A stretch of 64,000 nt of DNA from Rhinopithecus roxellana. Its lineage: Eukaryota > Chordata > Mammalia > Primates > Cercopithecidae. Each line of letters opens with the position of its first letter. Position 1 is the first letter of the stretch. A model generated the notes under the pieces. The model did not search any database and was not told the origin of the DNA. It was given only the letters and a program-made list of their open reading frames with translations. The translations under genes and the position numbers were made by a program. Location: assembly GCF_007565055.1 (NCBI RefSeq), contig NC_044562.1, forward strand, positions 52,958,250 through 53,022,249, in the 5' to 3' direction. Positions 47,530 to 59,060 of this stretch are shown here, piece by piece.

Positions 47530-47740
47530 CTATCTAAGCAAGCACTGATTAGGTGCCAGGCCCTGAGTTTAGCACTTTACATATAATATTTCATATAACT
47601 CATTATGACATAACTTTTTATGACAACCTAATGAGGAAAACTGAGGCTACAAGAGATTGAATAATTTACACTAGCTCACACACCAACAAAATGGCTAGAA
47701 CTAATTTCAAAGCCCCTACTCTTTCAACTACACCTGATAT
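47530..47740 (+). mobile_element. MIR SINE
   Basis: 'aggtgccaggccctgagttt', 'acctaatgaggaaaactgagg', 'agctcacacaccaacaaaat', in MIR order. Confidence 0.75.
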
Positions 47741-47744
47741 TTCT

Positions 47745-49790
47745 ATCCTTTTGTAAGTTTTGCTTCCTGGAGATGTTTAAAAAACATGTTCTGTATTCTA
47801 TTAAGCTTGAGATTCTGGAATGCTATGTCTTTCTTCATCTGCGGGTTTAGTTGGAAATAGAGCCCTGGGTGCCTGGGAAAGATTAAAAGCACTGAGGAAG
47901 GTATTTCAAATTAGAGAGGCAGCCTATTTAGACACACTCATTAAAAAAACTAGACCATTTCAGAGAGGGGAGGCAGGTGAATGTATCTATGCTATGCTGG
48001 ACATGGGGTTTTGTGCCAAAGGAGTTTCTGAGGCTGCAGCAAGTCTATCAGCAAGGAATTGTACTTCTCTGTTAAAGGACAAGGTGAGCCAGCACATGTA
48101 AAAGTGTCACAGAGGGTAAAATATTTATTTCTCCCTACTTTTGGGCAGTAGTGTCACTCAGTCACTGAGGTAACAAATATTAGGACCCTTCTGTCCTGAT
48201 TTTCAAACTTATCTCATGATGTTTCCATTAATAGATGGCAAAACTCCGCAGGAGCTGTAATAACCCCAGGGGCCTGTGCAAATCATTCTAAAGAATGTGT
48301 GTCAGCAAATGTCAGAAACAAAGCAGAAGCAAAAGCTCATCAACAGTCTTGGGCAGATCCAGCTTCTATGGCAGAAAGAGGTTTTGTGTTCAAAGTTCCT
48401 ATTATCCTCCTATTTGGTTTGTTTAAATGGAAAATCTCTCTTGGTAGCTATACAACTTTCACTAGACATAAGATTTTCTGTGTGTTACTTGGCATAAAGA
48501 CATGCAAAAGTTTCCTAACATGATATTCTTGTAACTTGGAGAAATTAGTAACTCCCACCATGCCACCCTTGTAGGATCATGTGCTAATGAAGACGATGCT
48601 CTAATAATTAGGCCTAGAGCCCACTGAATGTAACACCTTCCAATTAGCACTCCCCAGCATGAATACTGCCATTATCATTAAACAACAAAGACAAAAATGG
48701 GTATCAATCCACATAATAGAAAATAATTGATGAAGTTGGAGGGCGTGATTATTTGTGATTACTTTACAGTCATGCACAGAAAGTAGGAGAACCACAGCTA
48801 GTGGTTAATCTCTGGCTACCTCTTTGAAGATAATGAAATTGGCTTCCTACTGATGATTATTCATTAACAATTAATTCTTTCTCAGTGATCTGCCTCATTT
48901 TCAGCTTCTCACTACAAACATGCAATGGAATAATTACAAGTGGAAATGAAAAAGCAATTAGTGGCAGATAATGCCAACATCTGATTAAAAAACAGTAGAA
49001 CAGATTAGCAGTTCCGTAACTGCAAGTCTGCTGCTTTCAGCAGGGAGGTGTAAGTCACCCAGTTATACTGCACTTCAAGCTGTGCTTTCTCTTTTATTGC
49101 CTCCCCTCCATCATGGTCTGCCACATTAAATGCTCTCTTTTATTCTAGGGGGCATTAGATTGTTGTAAATACTTTCTCAAGATTAACTAGCATTTCAGAT
49201 GATTTGTGGTCCCACACACTGAAATTCTAAAAGGCACTATCTCATAACATAATGGCTAAAACATATGGCTGTATACTTTTCTTTGGGGATTCACAGAAAA
49301 TATCATCATACACTTACTCACCTGAGTTTCAGCTTAACTCTTGTTTAGTTAAGTGCCTTCAGCAGAAGAACATCACTAAATCTAGGAGGCCAAAAAAGAG
49401 CACCTTCCTTGAGTACTTTAGCTCTTTCCCTACCCGCATGAGCAGTTGCTTTGGTCTCATAGACTGGTTTCTCACCTTTCATAAGGTGCAATATAAACTG
49501 TCAGTTAGTGGATTTTTATTTAACATCGTCAAGGGCTAAGATAGTTCTCACTTCTGTATAAATAATCTTTCAATAAAAGGCTTATAATTTCATTGATCTC
49601 AGCTGTGTCAGAGGCCAGAAAAAAAGCACTTCCTGTAAGAAGTACAGGAAGAGTGCCAAAACCCTCACTTTAGAAATGGAAAAAGCAATGATCTTTTAAA
49701 TAATTTGGAAGATGTGTTAATATAAAGGTCTGGTAAGATTTTGTCATGGAATTTGACATGTTATAAAGGACAGGAAAGAGAGTGTAAGAG
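47745..49790. other. single-copy DNA with one conserved-looking block
   Basis: No assignable repeat. A 93-codon frame at 47820-48101 ends close to a splice-donor-like 'gacaag|gtgagc', but has no known domain. The block at about 48580-49050 is non-repetitive and dense in homeodomain-type words (TAATTA, CAATTA, ATTAAT), like known distal enhancers. Function is not shown by sequence alone. Confidence 0.4.
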
Positions 49791-49810
49791 TGTAGACCAG
49801 CACTGTTTTT

Positions 49811-50113
49811 TTTTTTTTTTTTTGAGACGGAGTCTCGCTCTGTCGCCCAGGCTGGAGTGCAGTGGCGCGATCTCAGCTCGCTGCAAGCTCCGCCTCCTGG
49901 GTTCACGCCATTCTCCTGCCTCAGCCTCCCGAGCAGCTGGGACTAGAGGCGCCGGTCACCATGCCCGGCTAATTTTTTGTATTTTTTTTTTTTTTTTTTT
50001 AGTAGAGACGTGGTTTCACCACGTTAGCCAGGATGGTCTCGATCTCCTCATGATCCGCCTGCCTCAGCCGCCGGAAGTGCTGGGATTAAAGGCGTGAGCC
50101 ACCGCGCCTGGTC
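49811..50113 (-). mobile_element. AluY, antisense, long middle T run
   Basis: Full-length reverse Alu with a 17-bp target duplication, agaccagcactgttttt (49794-49810 and 50114-50130). The reversed middle A-rich linker has grown to about 22 T after 'ttgtat'. The body has the AluY 'gcaagctccgcctcc' form. Confidence 0.94.
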
Positions 50114-50130
50114 AGACCAGCACTGTTTTT

Positions 50131-50382
50131 TAAAAATATGTTTTGAAAAGAAATATGTATTTAACTATAAAATCATTGGTTATATATTATTTCACCAGAT
50201 CCACAGAGATCAAAATTATAAAGAAAGAAGACATGTAATGGAAATAAAGTGAAATCTGAAGGGCTGAAATTAAGCTGATATGCCCCAGTAAGGTTTCCCT
50301 TTAGATATTCAATTGATCATTTCAGATTGGTCATTTCTTGTTCAGTATTCAAAATTTTGAACTAAGCTTTGGAAGAGGAGTA

Positions 50383-50419
<37 letters not shown>

Positions 50420-50955
50420 CCCACAGGAAACAATGAGGCCAAGAGCATTCCAAGAACTGGGGAGCATATGAATAAAGGCATAGAGGTAGAAAACAGCCTG
50501 GTATGTTTAAAGAATGTGAGTAATTAAATACACTGGAGAGCAGGACATCAGCATGAGACCAGCAAAGAGAATGCTGAAGATTTAGGTAGGATTCAGCTCG
50601 TGGAGAGCTTATACACTATACTTATGAATTTAAATTTTATGAAGTGAAAACCCTTTTGTTTCCTCAAGCAGGTATTTACTAAAGTAAAAGTTTCATATTT
50701 CTACAGAATTCAAAACTCACAGATCACATACACATGTGCCAATAAGTTATCTATAAAATCTAAGCATCTGTGAAACATGGTTGTGAATATTTTAAAGTAA
50801 TCCTACAACATTATTGATGATGATGATGACATCTTGGATTTTTTTGTCCCTTTATTCTAAAAAACTAAAAATTCTGTCACATCAACAAAAAAATCTGAAA
50901 CATAAGAATAAGAATATTATACCTTTTAGAAATTAATCACTTTTTGTGACTCTGT
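50131..50955. other. single-copy DNA with (TA)n
   Basis: No gene recognised. Contains the (TA)n-T(n) tract at 50381-50419. Confidence 0.5.
50381..50419. repeat. (TA)n followed by T run
   Basis: Twelve TA units then 15 T. Confidence 0.92.
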
Positions 50956-50959
50956 GGAA

Positions 50960-51075
50960 AGCAAAGTCTAACAAGGTCTCACTTATTAGCTATGTGATCT
51001 TGATGAAATTTACTTAACATCCATATGCCTCTGTTTTTTCACAGGCCGGTTGTATCTATTAAGGAACTTAACTCA
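50960..51075 (+). mobile_element. MIR SINE fragment
   Basis: 'cttattagctatgtgatctt' and 'atgcctctgttttttcacag' are the central MIR core. Confidence 0.65.
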
Positions 51076-51109
51076 GTGTCTGACACCAGGGAACAAGATT
51101 AATAAACCA

Positions 51110-51685
51110 CATACCTAAATGAAATATGGCTAAATATAGCAAAGATAGGACCAAATGGAATAAAATATTACTGATCTTCTTAAGAGAATAATGAATTGTG
51201 AGTGAAAGTAATGACATACATTTTGGCAAAACCAATTAGGTACTCATTGAAATATCTAGATTAGGAGGGGTGAGAGCTGACATGAGGGCAGGCCATGGGA
51301 GAGATAAGAACCACCAACCCTGGAGAACTTCTCCTACTGATGTGGATCAATAGCATTCTTAAACTCCCTGTTGGAGCTAGAAGAAGAGAAAAGCATGGCC
51401 CCCATCCAACTCAAAGCCAGGGGTGGCACAGCTTCTCTTGACTTGGATTTTCAATATTGTGAAGGGTCCGGCTTATATTAAGAGACTCTTTCAACATCAT
51501 TAAGTAAGCCCGTAATATGAAGAAGTGGGGACTAAACTGTAAAGCTATGAAAGAAAATTGACCAACCCCCTACTTGAAGGTGTATTTTCTTTGTCTTAAA
51601 TAAATACTAATCAGAGGTGGCTGCCACAAAAAAAGAGGAAGCCCATATTGTACCAATTTTCTTTGCTTAGTGTTTGGACCTCTTC
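51110..51685. other. unassigned DNA
   Basis: No gene or repeat recognised. Confidence 0.4.
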
Positions 51686-51689
51686 TCAT

Positions 51690-52127
51690 CTTTGATCTAC
51701 ATTGACTCCTACATGTTTTTAATTATCACCTATATATGCTGATGCCTCCCACATTTATATCTGCTTGTCTCACCTCTACTCTGAACTTAACTTGTAAATG
51801 CCAATGCCCACTCAGCATCTTCACCTGATGTCTAATAAGCATCTGAAATCAGCAGATTTTAAACTCAACTCTTGATTCCAGTTCCTTCCCCCATGTGTCC
51901 TTCCCTCTAAGTTTCCACCACTAGAGATTGATAAAAATCTCATGAGCTGTCTTGGATTTTTCTCTTTATCTCATACTCTACATCTAACCCATCAACAAAT
52001 ATTCCTTACTTTGCCTTGAAAAGGTATCAGAATCTGACCATATCTAGTCTCTTCCATTTCTACCAGTTTCTTTCAAGCCTCTGTTATCTATCACCTAAGA
52101 TTCTGTGATATATTTCCTACAGGTTTC
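51690..52127 (+). mobile_element. L2 LINE, sense, left part
   Basis: L2 in sense: 'gatgcctcccacatttatatct', 'gatgtctaataagcatctg', 'cccatcaacaaatattcctta', and 'ggtatcagaatctgaccat'. L1 copy 3 interrupts it; the L2 resumes at 58324. Confidence 0.75.
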
Positions 52128-52390
52128 TCTTCTCCACTCTTATTTATTTATTTATTTATTTATTTTTTATTATACTTTAAGTTCTAGGGTACATGTGCAC
52201 AACGTGCAGGTTTGTTACATATGTATACTTGTGCCATGTTGGTGTGTTGCACCCATCAACTCGTCAGCACCCATCAATTCGTCATTTATATCAGGTATAA
52301 CTCCCAATGCAATCCCTCCCCTCTCCCCCCTCCCCATGATAGGCCCTGATGTGTGATGTTCCCCTTCCCGAGTCCAAGTGATGTCATTGT

Positions 52391-55300
52391 TCAGTTCCCA
52401 CCTATGAGTGAGAACATGCGGTGTTTGGTTTTCTCTTCTTGTGATAGTTTGCTAAGAATGATGGTTTCCAGCTGCATCCATGTCCCTACGAAGGATGCAA
52501 ACTCATCCTTTTTTATGGCTGCATAATAATCCATGGTGTATATGTGCCACATTTTCTTAATCCAGTCTGTCACAGATGGACATTTGGGTTGATTCCAAGT
52601 CTTTGCTATTGTGAATAGTGCCGCAATAAACATACGTGTGCATGTGTCTTTAGAGCAGCATGATTTATAATTCTTTGGGTATATACCCAGTAGTGGGATG
52701 GCTGGGTCATATGGTATTTCTAGTTCTAGATCCTTGAGGAATTGCACACTGTTTTCCATAATGGTTGAACTAGTTTACAATCCCACCAACAGTGTAAAAG
52801 TGTTCCTATTTCTCCACATCCTCTCCAGCACCTGTTGTTTCCTGACTTTTTAATGATTGCCATTCTAACTGGTGTGAGATGGTATCTCATTGTGGTTTTG
52901 ATTTGCATTTCTCTGATGGCCAGTGATGATGAGCATTTTTTCATGTGTCTGTTGGCTGTATGAATGTCTTCTTTTGAGAAATGTCTGTTCATATCCTTTG
53001 CCCACTTTTTGATGGGGTTGTTTTTTTCTTGTAAATTTGTTTGAGTTCTTTGTAGATTCTGGATATTAGCCCTTTGTCAGATGAGTAGATTGCAAAAATT
53101 TTCTCCCATTCTGTAGGTTGCCTGATAGTAGTTTCTTTTGCTGTGCAGAAGCTCTTTAGTTTAATTACATCCCATTTGTCAATTTTGGCTTTTGTTGCCG
53201 TTGCTTTTGGTGTTTTAGACATGAAGTCCTTGCCCATGCCTATGTCCTGAATGGTACTACCTAGGTTTTCTTCTAGGGTTTTTATGGTATTCGGTCTCAC
53301 ATTTAAGTCTCTAATCCATCTTGAATTAATTTTCGTATAAGGAGTAAGGAAAGGATCCAGTTTCAGTTTTCTACTTATGGCTAACCAATTTTCCCAGCAC
53401 CATTTATTAAATAAGGAATCCTTTCCCCATTTCTTGTTTCTCTCAGGTTTGTCAAAGATCAGATGGCTGTAGATGTGTGGTATTATTTCTGAGGACTCTG
53501 TTCTGTTCCATTGGTCTATATCTCTGTTTTGGTACCAGTACCATGCTGTTTTGGTTACTGTAGCCTTGTAGTATAGTTTGAAGTCAGGTAGCGTGATGCC
53601 TCCAGCTTTGTTCTTATGACTTAGGATTGTCTTGGCAATGCGGGCTCTTTTTTGGTTCCATATGAACTGTAAAGCAGTTTTTTCCAATTCTGTGAAGAAA
53701 CTCATTGGTAGCTTGATGGAGATGGCATTGAATCTATAAATGACCTTGGGCAGTATGGCCATTTTCACGATATTGATTCTTCCTATCCATGAGCATGGTA
53801 TGTTCTTCCATTTGTTTGTGTCCTCTTTGATTTCACTGAGCAGTGGTTTGTAGTTCTCCTTGAAGAGGTCCTTTACATCCCTTGTAAATTGGATTCCTAG
53901 GTATTTGATTCTCTTTGAAGCAATTGTGAATGGAAGTTCATTCATGATTTGGCTCTCTGTTTGTCTGTTACTGGTGTATAGGAATGCTTGTGATTTTTGC
54001 ACATTAATTTTGTATCCTGAGACTTTGCTGAAGTTGCTTATCAGCTTAAGGAGATTTTGGGCGGAGACAATGGGGTTTTCTAAATATACAATCATGTCAT
54101 CTGCTAACAGGGACAATTTGACTTCTTCTTTTCCTAACTGAATACCCTTTATTTCTTTCTCTTGCTTGATTGCCCTAGCCAGAACTTCCAACACTATGTT
54201 GAATAGGAGTGGTGAGAGAGGACATCCCTGTCTTGCGCCAGTTTTCAAAGGGAATTTTTCCAGTTTTTGCCCATTCAGTATGATACTGGCTGTGGGTTTG
54301 TCATAAATAGCTCTTATTATTTTGAGGTACGTTCCATCAATACCGAATTTATTGAGTGTTTTTAGCATGAAGGGCTGTTGAATTTTGTCAAAAGCCTTTT
54401 CTGCATCTATTGAGATAATCACGTGGTTCTTGTCTTTGGTTCTGTTTATATGCTGGATTACGTTTATTGATTTGCGAATGTTGAACCAGCCTTGCATCCC
54501 AGGGATGAAGCCCACTTGATCATGGTGGATAAGCTTTTTGATGTGCTGCTGAATCCGGTTTGCCAGTATTTTATTGAGGATTTTTGCATCGATGTTCATC
54601 AGGGATATTGGTCTAAAATTCTCTTTTTTTGTTGTGTCTCTGCCAGGCTTTGGTATCAGGATGATGTTGGCCTCATCAAATGAGTTAGGGAGGATTCCCT
54701 CTTTTTCTATTGATTGGAATAGTTTCAGAAGGAATGGTACCAGCTCCTCTTTGTACCTCTGGTAGAATTCAGCTGTGAATCCATCTGGTCCTGGACTTTT
54801 TTTGGTGGGTAGGCTATTAATTATTGCCTCAATTTCAGAGCCTGCTATTGGTCTATTCAGGGATTCAACTTCTTCCTGGTTTAGTCTTGGAAGAGTGTAA
54901 GTGTCCAGGAAATGATCCATTTCTTCTAGATTTTCTAGTTGATTTGCATAGAGGTGTTTATAGTATTCTCTGATGGTAGTTTGTATTTCTGTGGGGTCAG
55001 GTGGTGATATCCCCTTTATCATTTTTTATTGCGTCTATTTGATTCTTCTCTCTTTTCTTCTTTATTAGTCTTGCTAGCGGTCTGTCAATTTTCTTGATCT
55101 TTTCAAAAAACAAATTCCTGGATTCATTGATTTTTTGGAGGGTTTTTTGTGTCTCTATCTCCTTCAGTTCTGCTCTGATCTTAGTTATTTCTTGCCTTCT
55201 GCTAGCTTTTGAATGTGTTTGCTCTTGCTTCTCCAGTTCTTTTAATTGTGATGTTAGAGTGTCAATTTTAGATCTTTCCAGATTTCTCTTGTGGGGATTT

Positions 55301-56204
55301 AGTGCTATAAATTTCCCTCTACACACTGCTTTAAATGTGTCCTAGAGATTCTGGTATGTTGTATCTTTGTTCTCATTGGTTTCAAAGAACATTTTTATTT
55401 CTGCCTTCATTTTGTTATGTACCCAGTAGTCATTCAGGAGCAGGTTGTTCAGTTTCCATGTAGTTGAGTGGTTTTGATTGAGTTTCTTAGTCCTGAGTTC
55501 TAGTTTGATTGCACTGTGGTCTGAGAGACAGTTTGTTATAATTTCTGTTCTTTTACATTTGCTAAGGAGTGCTTTACTTCCAATTATGTGGTCAATTTTG
55601 GAATAAGTGCGATGTGGTGCTGAGAAGAATGTATATTCTGTTGATTTGGGGTGGAGAGTTCTATAGATGTCTATTAGGTCCGCTTGGTGCGGAGATGAGT
55701 TCAATTCCTGGATATCCTTGTTAACTTTCTGTCTCGTTGATCTGTCTAATGTTGACAGTGCAGTGTTGAAGTCTCCCATTATTATTGTATGGGAGTCTAA
55801 GTCTCTTTGTAAGTCTCTAAGGACTTGCTTTATGAATTTGGGTGCTCCTGTATTCGGTGCATATACGTTAAGATAGTTAGCTCTTCCTGTTGAATTGATC
55901 CTTTTACCATTATGTAATGGCCTTCTTTGTCTCTTTTCATCTTTGATGGTTTAAAGTCTGTTTTATCAGAGACTAGGATTGCAACCCCTGCTTTTTTTTG
56001 TTCTCCATTTGCTTGGTAGATCTTCCTCCATCCCTTTATTTTGAGCCTATGTATGTCTCTGCATGTGAGATGGGTCTCCTGAATACAGCAGACTGATGGG
56101 TCTTGACTCTTTATCCAGTTTGCCAGTCTGTGTCTTTTAATTGGAGCATTTAGTCCGTTAACATATAAGGTTAATATTGTTATGTGTGAATTTGCTCCTG
56201 CCAT
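52391..56204 (-). pseudogene. L1 ORF2 with 677-residue open RT fragment
   Basis: Starts ATG (MAGANSHITI) at 56204 and ends at the normal stop. Indels against copy 1 are -1 (near 55870), +1 (near 55005), -9 in frame (53123, dropping three residues), -4 (near 53020) and -1 (near 52746). They sum to the observed -14. A TAG lies at 55342-55344. The endonuclease is split. The longest piece (52989-55022) carries the whole RT core, with RQGCPLSPLLFN and LADD at 54096-54107, but starts in the pre-RT region. The zinc-knuckle part is in another phase (52726-52992). It has no usable start for translation as a whole. Confidence 0.95.
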
Positions 56205-56267
56205 TATGATATTAACTGGTTATTTTGCTCGTTAGTTGATGCAGTTTCTTCCTAGCCTCGATGGTCT

Positions 56268-57283
56268 TTACATTTTGGCATGTTTTTGCAATGGCTGGTA
56301 CCAGTTGTTCCTTTCCATGTTTAGCGCTTCCTTCAGGGTCTCTTGTAAGGCAGGCCTGGTGGTGACAAAATCTCTAAGCATTTGCTTATCTGTAAAGGAT
56401 TTTATTTCTCCTTCAATTATGAAACTTAGTTTGGCTGGATATGAAATTCTGGGTTTAAAATTCTTTTCTTTAAGAATGTTGAATATTGGCCCCCACTCTC
56501 TTCTTGCTTGTAGAGTTTCTGCTGAAAGGTCTGCTGTTAGTCTGATGGGCTTCCCTTTGTGGGTAACCCCACCTTTCTCTCTGGCTGCCTTTAAGATTTT
56601 TTCCTTCATTTCAACTTTGGTGAATCTGGCAGTTATGTGTCTTGGAGTTGCTCTTCTCAAGGAGTATCTTTGTGGTGTTCTCTGTATTTCCTGAATTTGA
56701 ATGTTGGCCTGCTCTACTAGGTTGGGGAAGTTCTCCTGGATGATATCCTACAGAGTGTTTTCCAACTTGGTTCCATTTTCCCCCTCACTTTCAGGCACCC
56801 CAATCAGACGTAGATTTGGTCTTTTTACATAATCCCATACTTCTTGCAGGCTTTGTTCATTTCTTTTTCTTCTTTTTCTTTTGGTTTCTCTTCTCGCTTC
56901 CTTTCATTCATTCGATCCTCAATCGCTGATAGTCTTTCTTCCAGTTGATCGAGTCGGTTACTGAAGCTTGTGGATTTGTCACGTATTTCTCGTGTCATGG
57001 TTTTCATCTCTGTCATTTCATTTATGACCTTCTCTGCATTAATTATTCTAGCTATCAATTCTTCCACTCTTTTTTCAAGATTTTTAGTTTCTTTGCGCTG
57101 GGTAAGTAATTCCTCCTTTAGCTCTGAGAAGTTTGATGGACTGAAGCCTTCTTCTCTCATCTCGTCAAAGTCATTCTCTGACCAGCTTTGGTCCGTTGCT
57201 GGTGATGAGCTGAGCTCCTTTGCAGGGGGAGATGCGCCCTTATTTTTTGAATTTCCAGCTTTTCTGCCCTGCTTCTTCCCCAT
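56268..57283 (-). pseudogene. L1 ORF1, frameshifted plus one stop
   Basis: Starts MGKKQGRKAG at 57283. One A is missing in an A run (56873-56877 on +, five where copy 1 has six), which breaks the frame near codon 136, and TAG occurs at codon 179 (56748-56750). The head and coiled coil remain open for about 135 residues. The RRM end and C-terminal domain remain as a separate 130-residue open piece ending at the normal stop. Confidence 0.93.
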
Positions 57284-58309
57284 CTTTGTGGTTTTATCTG
57301 CCTGTGGTCTTTGATGATGGTGACGTACTGATGGGGTTTTGGTATAGGTGTCCGTCCTGTTTGATAGTTTTCCTTGTAATAGTCAGGACTCTGAGCTGTA
57401 GGTCTGTTGGAGATTGCTTGAGGTCCACTCCAGACCCTGTTTGCCTGGGTATCAGCAGCAGAGGTTGCAGAAGATAGAATATTGCTGAACAGTGAGGGTA
57501 CCTGTCTGATTCTTACTTTGGAAGCTTCCTCTCAGGGGTGTACTCCACCCTGTGAGGTGTGGGGTGTCAGACTGCCCCTAGAGGGGAATGTCTCCCAGTT
57601 AGGCTACTCAGGGATCAGGGACCCACTTGAGTAGGCAGTCTGTCCGTTCTCAGATCTCAACCTCTGTGTTGGGAGATCCACTGCTCTCTTCAAAGCTGTC
57701 AGAGTCGTTTGTGTCTGCACAGGCCTCTGCTGCTTCCCCTTTTGTTGTTTAGCTGTGCCTTGTCCCCAGAGGTGGAGTCTACAGAGACAGGCAGGTTTCC
57801 TTGAGCTGCTGTGAGCTCCACCCAGTTCGAGCTTCCCAGCAGCTTTGTTTACCTACTTAAGCCTCAGCAATGGCGGGCCCCCCTCCCCCAGCCTCGCTGC
57901 TGCCTTGCGGTTATATCACAGACTGCTGTGCTAGCAATGAGGGAGGCTCCGTGGCCGTGGGACCCTTCCGGCCAGGTGTGGGTATAATCTCCTGGTGTGC
58001 CCATTTGCTTAAAGCGCAGTATTGGGGTAGGAATTACCCAATTTTCCAGGTGTTGTGTGTCTCAGTTCCCCTGGCTAGGAAAAGGGATTCCCTTCCCCCT
58101 TGCGCTTCCCAGGTGAGGTGATGCCTCGCCCTACTTCAGCTCTCACTGGTCGGGCTGCAGCAGCTGACCAGCACCAATTGTCCGGCACTCCCCAGTGAGA
58201 TGACCCCAGTACCTCAGTTGAAAGTGCAGAAATCACCGGTCTTCTGTGTCGCTCGCGCTGGGAGTTGGAGACTGGAGCTGTTCATATTCGGCCATCTTGC
58301 TCTGCCCCC
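57284..58309 (-). promoter_or_regulatory. L1 copy 3 5' UTR promoter
   Basis: 1,026-base L1 promoter region, with YY1 core CAAGATGGCC on the minus strand at 58290-58299. It bears the third ORF0-like antisense frame, which reads on the + strand. Confidence 0.78.
57870..58121 (+). pseudogene. ORF0-like frame, L1 copy 3
   Basis: 83 codons antisense to L1 copy 3, starting MAGPPPPASLLP and ending QVR-stop 189 bases from the L1 start, as in copy 2. It shares 'PGVGIISWCAHLLKAQYWG' with the other two copies. The last codons form CAG|GTGAGG (exon end at 58112), a near-consensus splice donor, the arrangement by which ape ORF0 is known to fuse to downstream exons. Expression is unproven. Confidence 0.42.
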
Positions 58310-58323
58310 TCTTCTCCACTCTT

Positions 58324-58530
58324 GCCCACACTATTGACAAAGGAACCCTTTCATACACAAATATTATTACTTTTGTATTCAAAAGTTTCAAATGGCGTTG
58401 CATCTCAAGGTAACATCTAATGTCCTTGCCATGACCTCCAAGGCTAGTCTTGATCAGGTGCTGGGCAACTTCTCCCAGCTCCTTTCTAACTACTCTTTTC
58501 ATCACTCACTCTTGGCTTTCTCAGAGCTCT
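58324..58530 (+). mobile_element. L2 LINE, sense, right part
   Basis: Resumes after L1 copy 3: 'ccttgccatgacctccaaggctag' and 'cttctcccagctcctttctaact' match L2 downstream of the left part. Confidence 0.65.
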
Positions 58531-58559
58531 CTTTGTTCAGGGATGAAAGAATAAGTTGG

Positions 58560-59060
58560 TTCAGGGAGAACAATCAAGAATTCGGTTATGGATACATTGA
58601 TGGTAAGGCACGTTTGACAGTTCCTTAAGATGTCAAGAAGGCAGTTGCAAGTATGAATTTGGAGTCCTGGGGTGGGCAAAGAGGAGGCCTGGGACTAGAG
58701 ATGTCTATTTGCAAGTAATTTGTACATAATGTCATTTGAAACTCTTGGCATAAATGTCCCAGAGAGAGGAAATAAAGGACCTAGGATTAATCCTTGAGGA
58801 ATTACACACATCTAGGTCTGGTGGAGGAGGATGGCATTATAAAGAGGACTGAGAAGCAGCCTCCTAGAGGTAAAAGGAAAATCCAGGGAGTAATGTGGCA
58901 GAAGCCTAGGGAGGTGCGAAATGAATACAGCTAGAATTGACAATTCTTTCTAGAAATGTAGTAGTGAGAAGGAGATGAAGCCGTTGCAGGACAGAGATGT
59001 ACAGTCAAGTGAAGAAGTTTCTTTTTATGGATAAAATTAGAACATACTTAAAAATGATAA
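58560..59060 (-). mobile_element. L2 LINE, antisense
   Basis: 'gatgtcaagaaggcagttgc', 'taatccttgaggaattacac', 'tctggtggaggaggatgg', and 'gaggtaaaaggaaaatccag' match reversed L2 coding sequence. It lies tail-on to the sense L2 just before it. Confidence 0.6.

Larger units (their letters stand above)
52142..58309 (-). mobile_element. full-length L1 (LINE-1), copy 3
   Basis: Complete 6.17-kb L1 on the minus strand, from the reversed (TTTA)n tail and AATAAA (52166-52171) to the 5' end at 58309. The target duplication tcttctccactctt lies at 52128-52141 and 58310-58323. It sits in an L2. ORF1 has one frameshift and one stop; ORF2 has five indels and one stop. It groups with copy 2 by shared residues (LADD, FTRDVKDL, QKSQAFLY). 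A G-rich 3' UTR tract (C-rich on +) is at 52313-52336. Confidence 0.97.

Noticed and set aside
54492..54765. Plus-strand frames across 53860-57477
   Set aside because: They are opposite-strand shadows of L1 copy 3 ORF2 and ORF1. Only the 5' UTR antisense frame was kept, because its position matches ORF0.
52989..55022. A 677-residue open frame as a functional reverse transcriptase gene
   Set aside because: It is the central part of L1 copy 3 ORF2. It begins at an internal methionine after a frameshift, lacks the endonuclease and loses the C-terminus to another frameshift.
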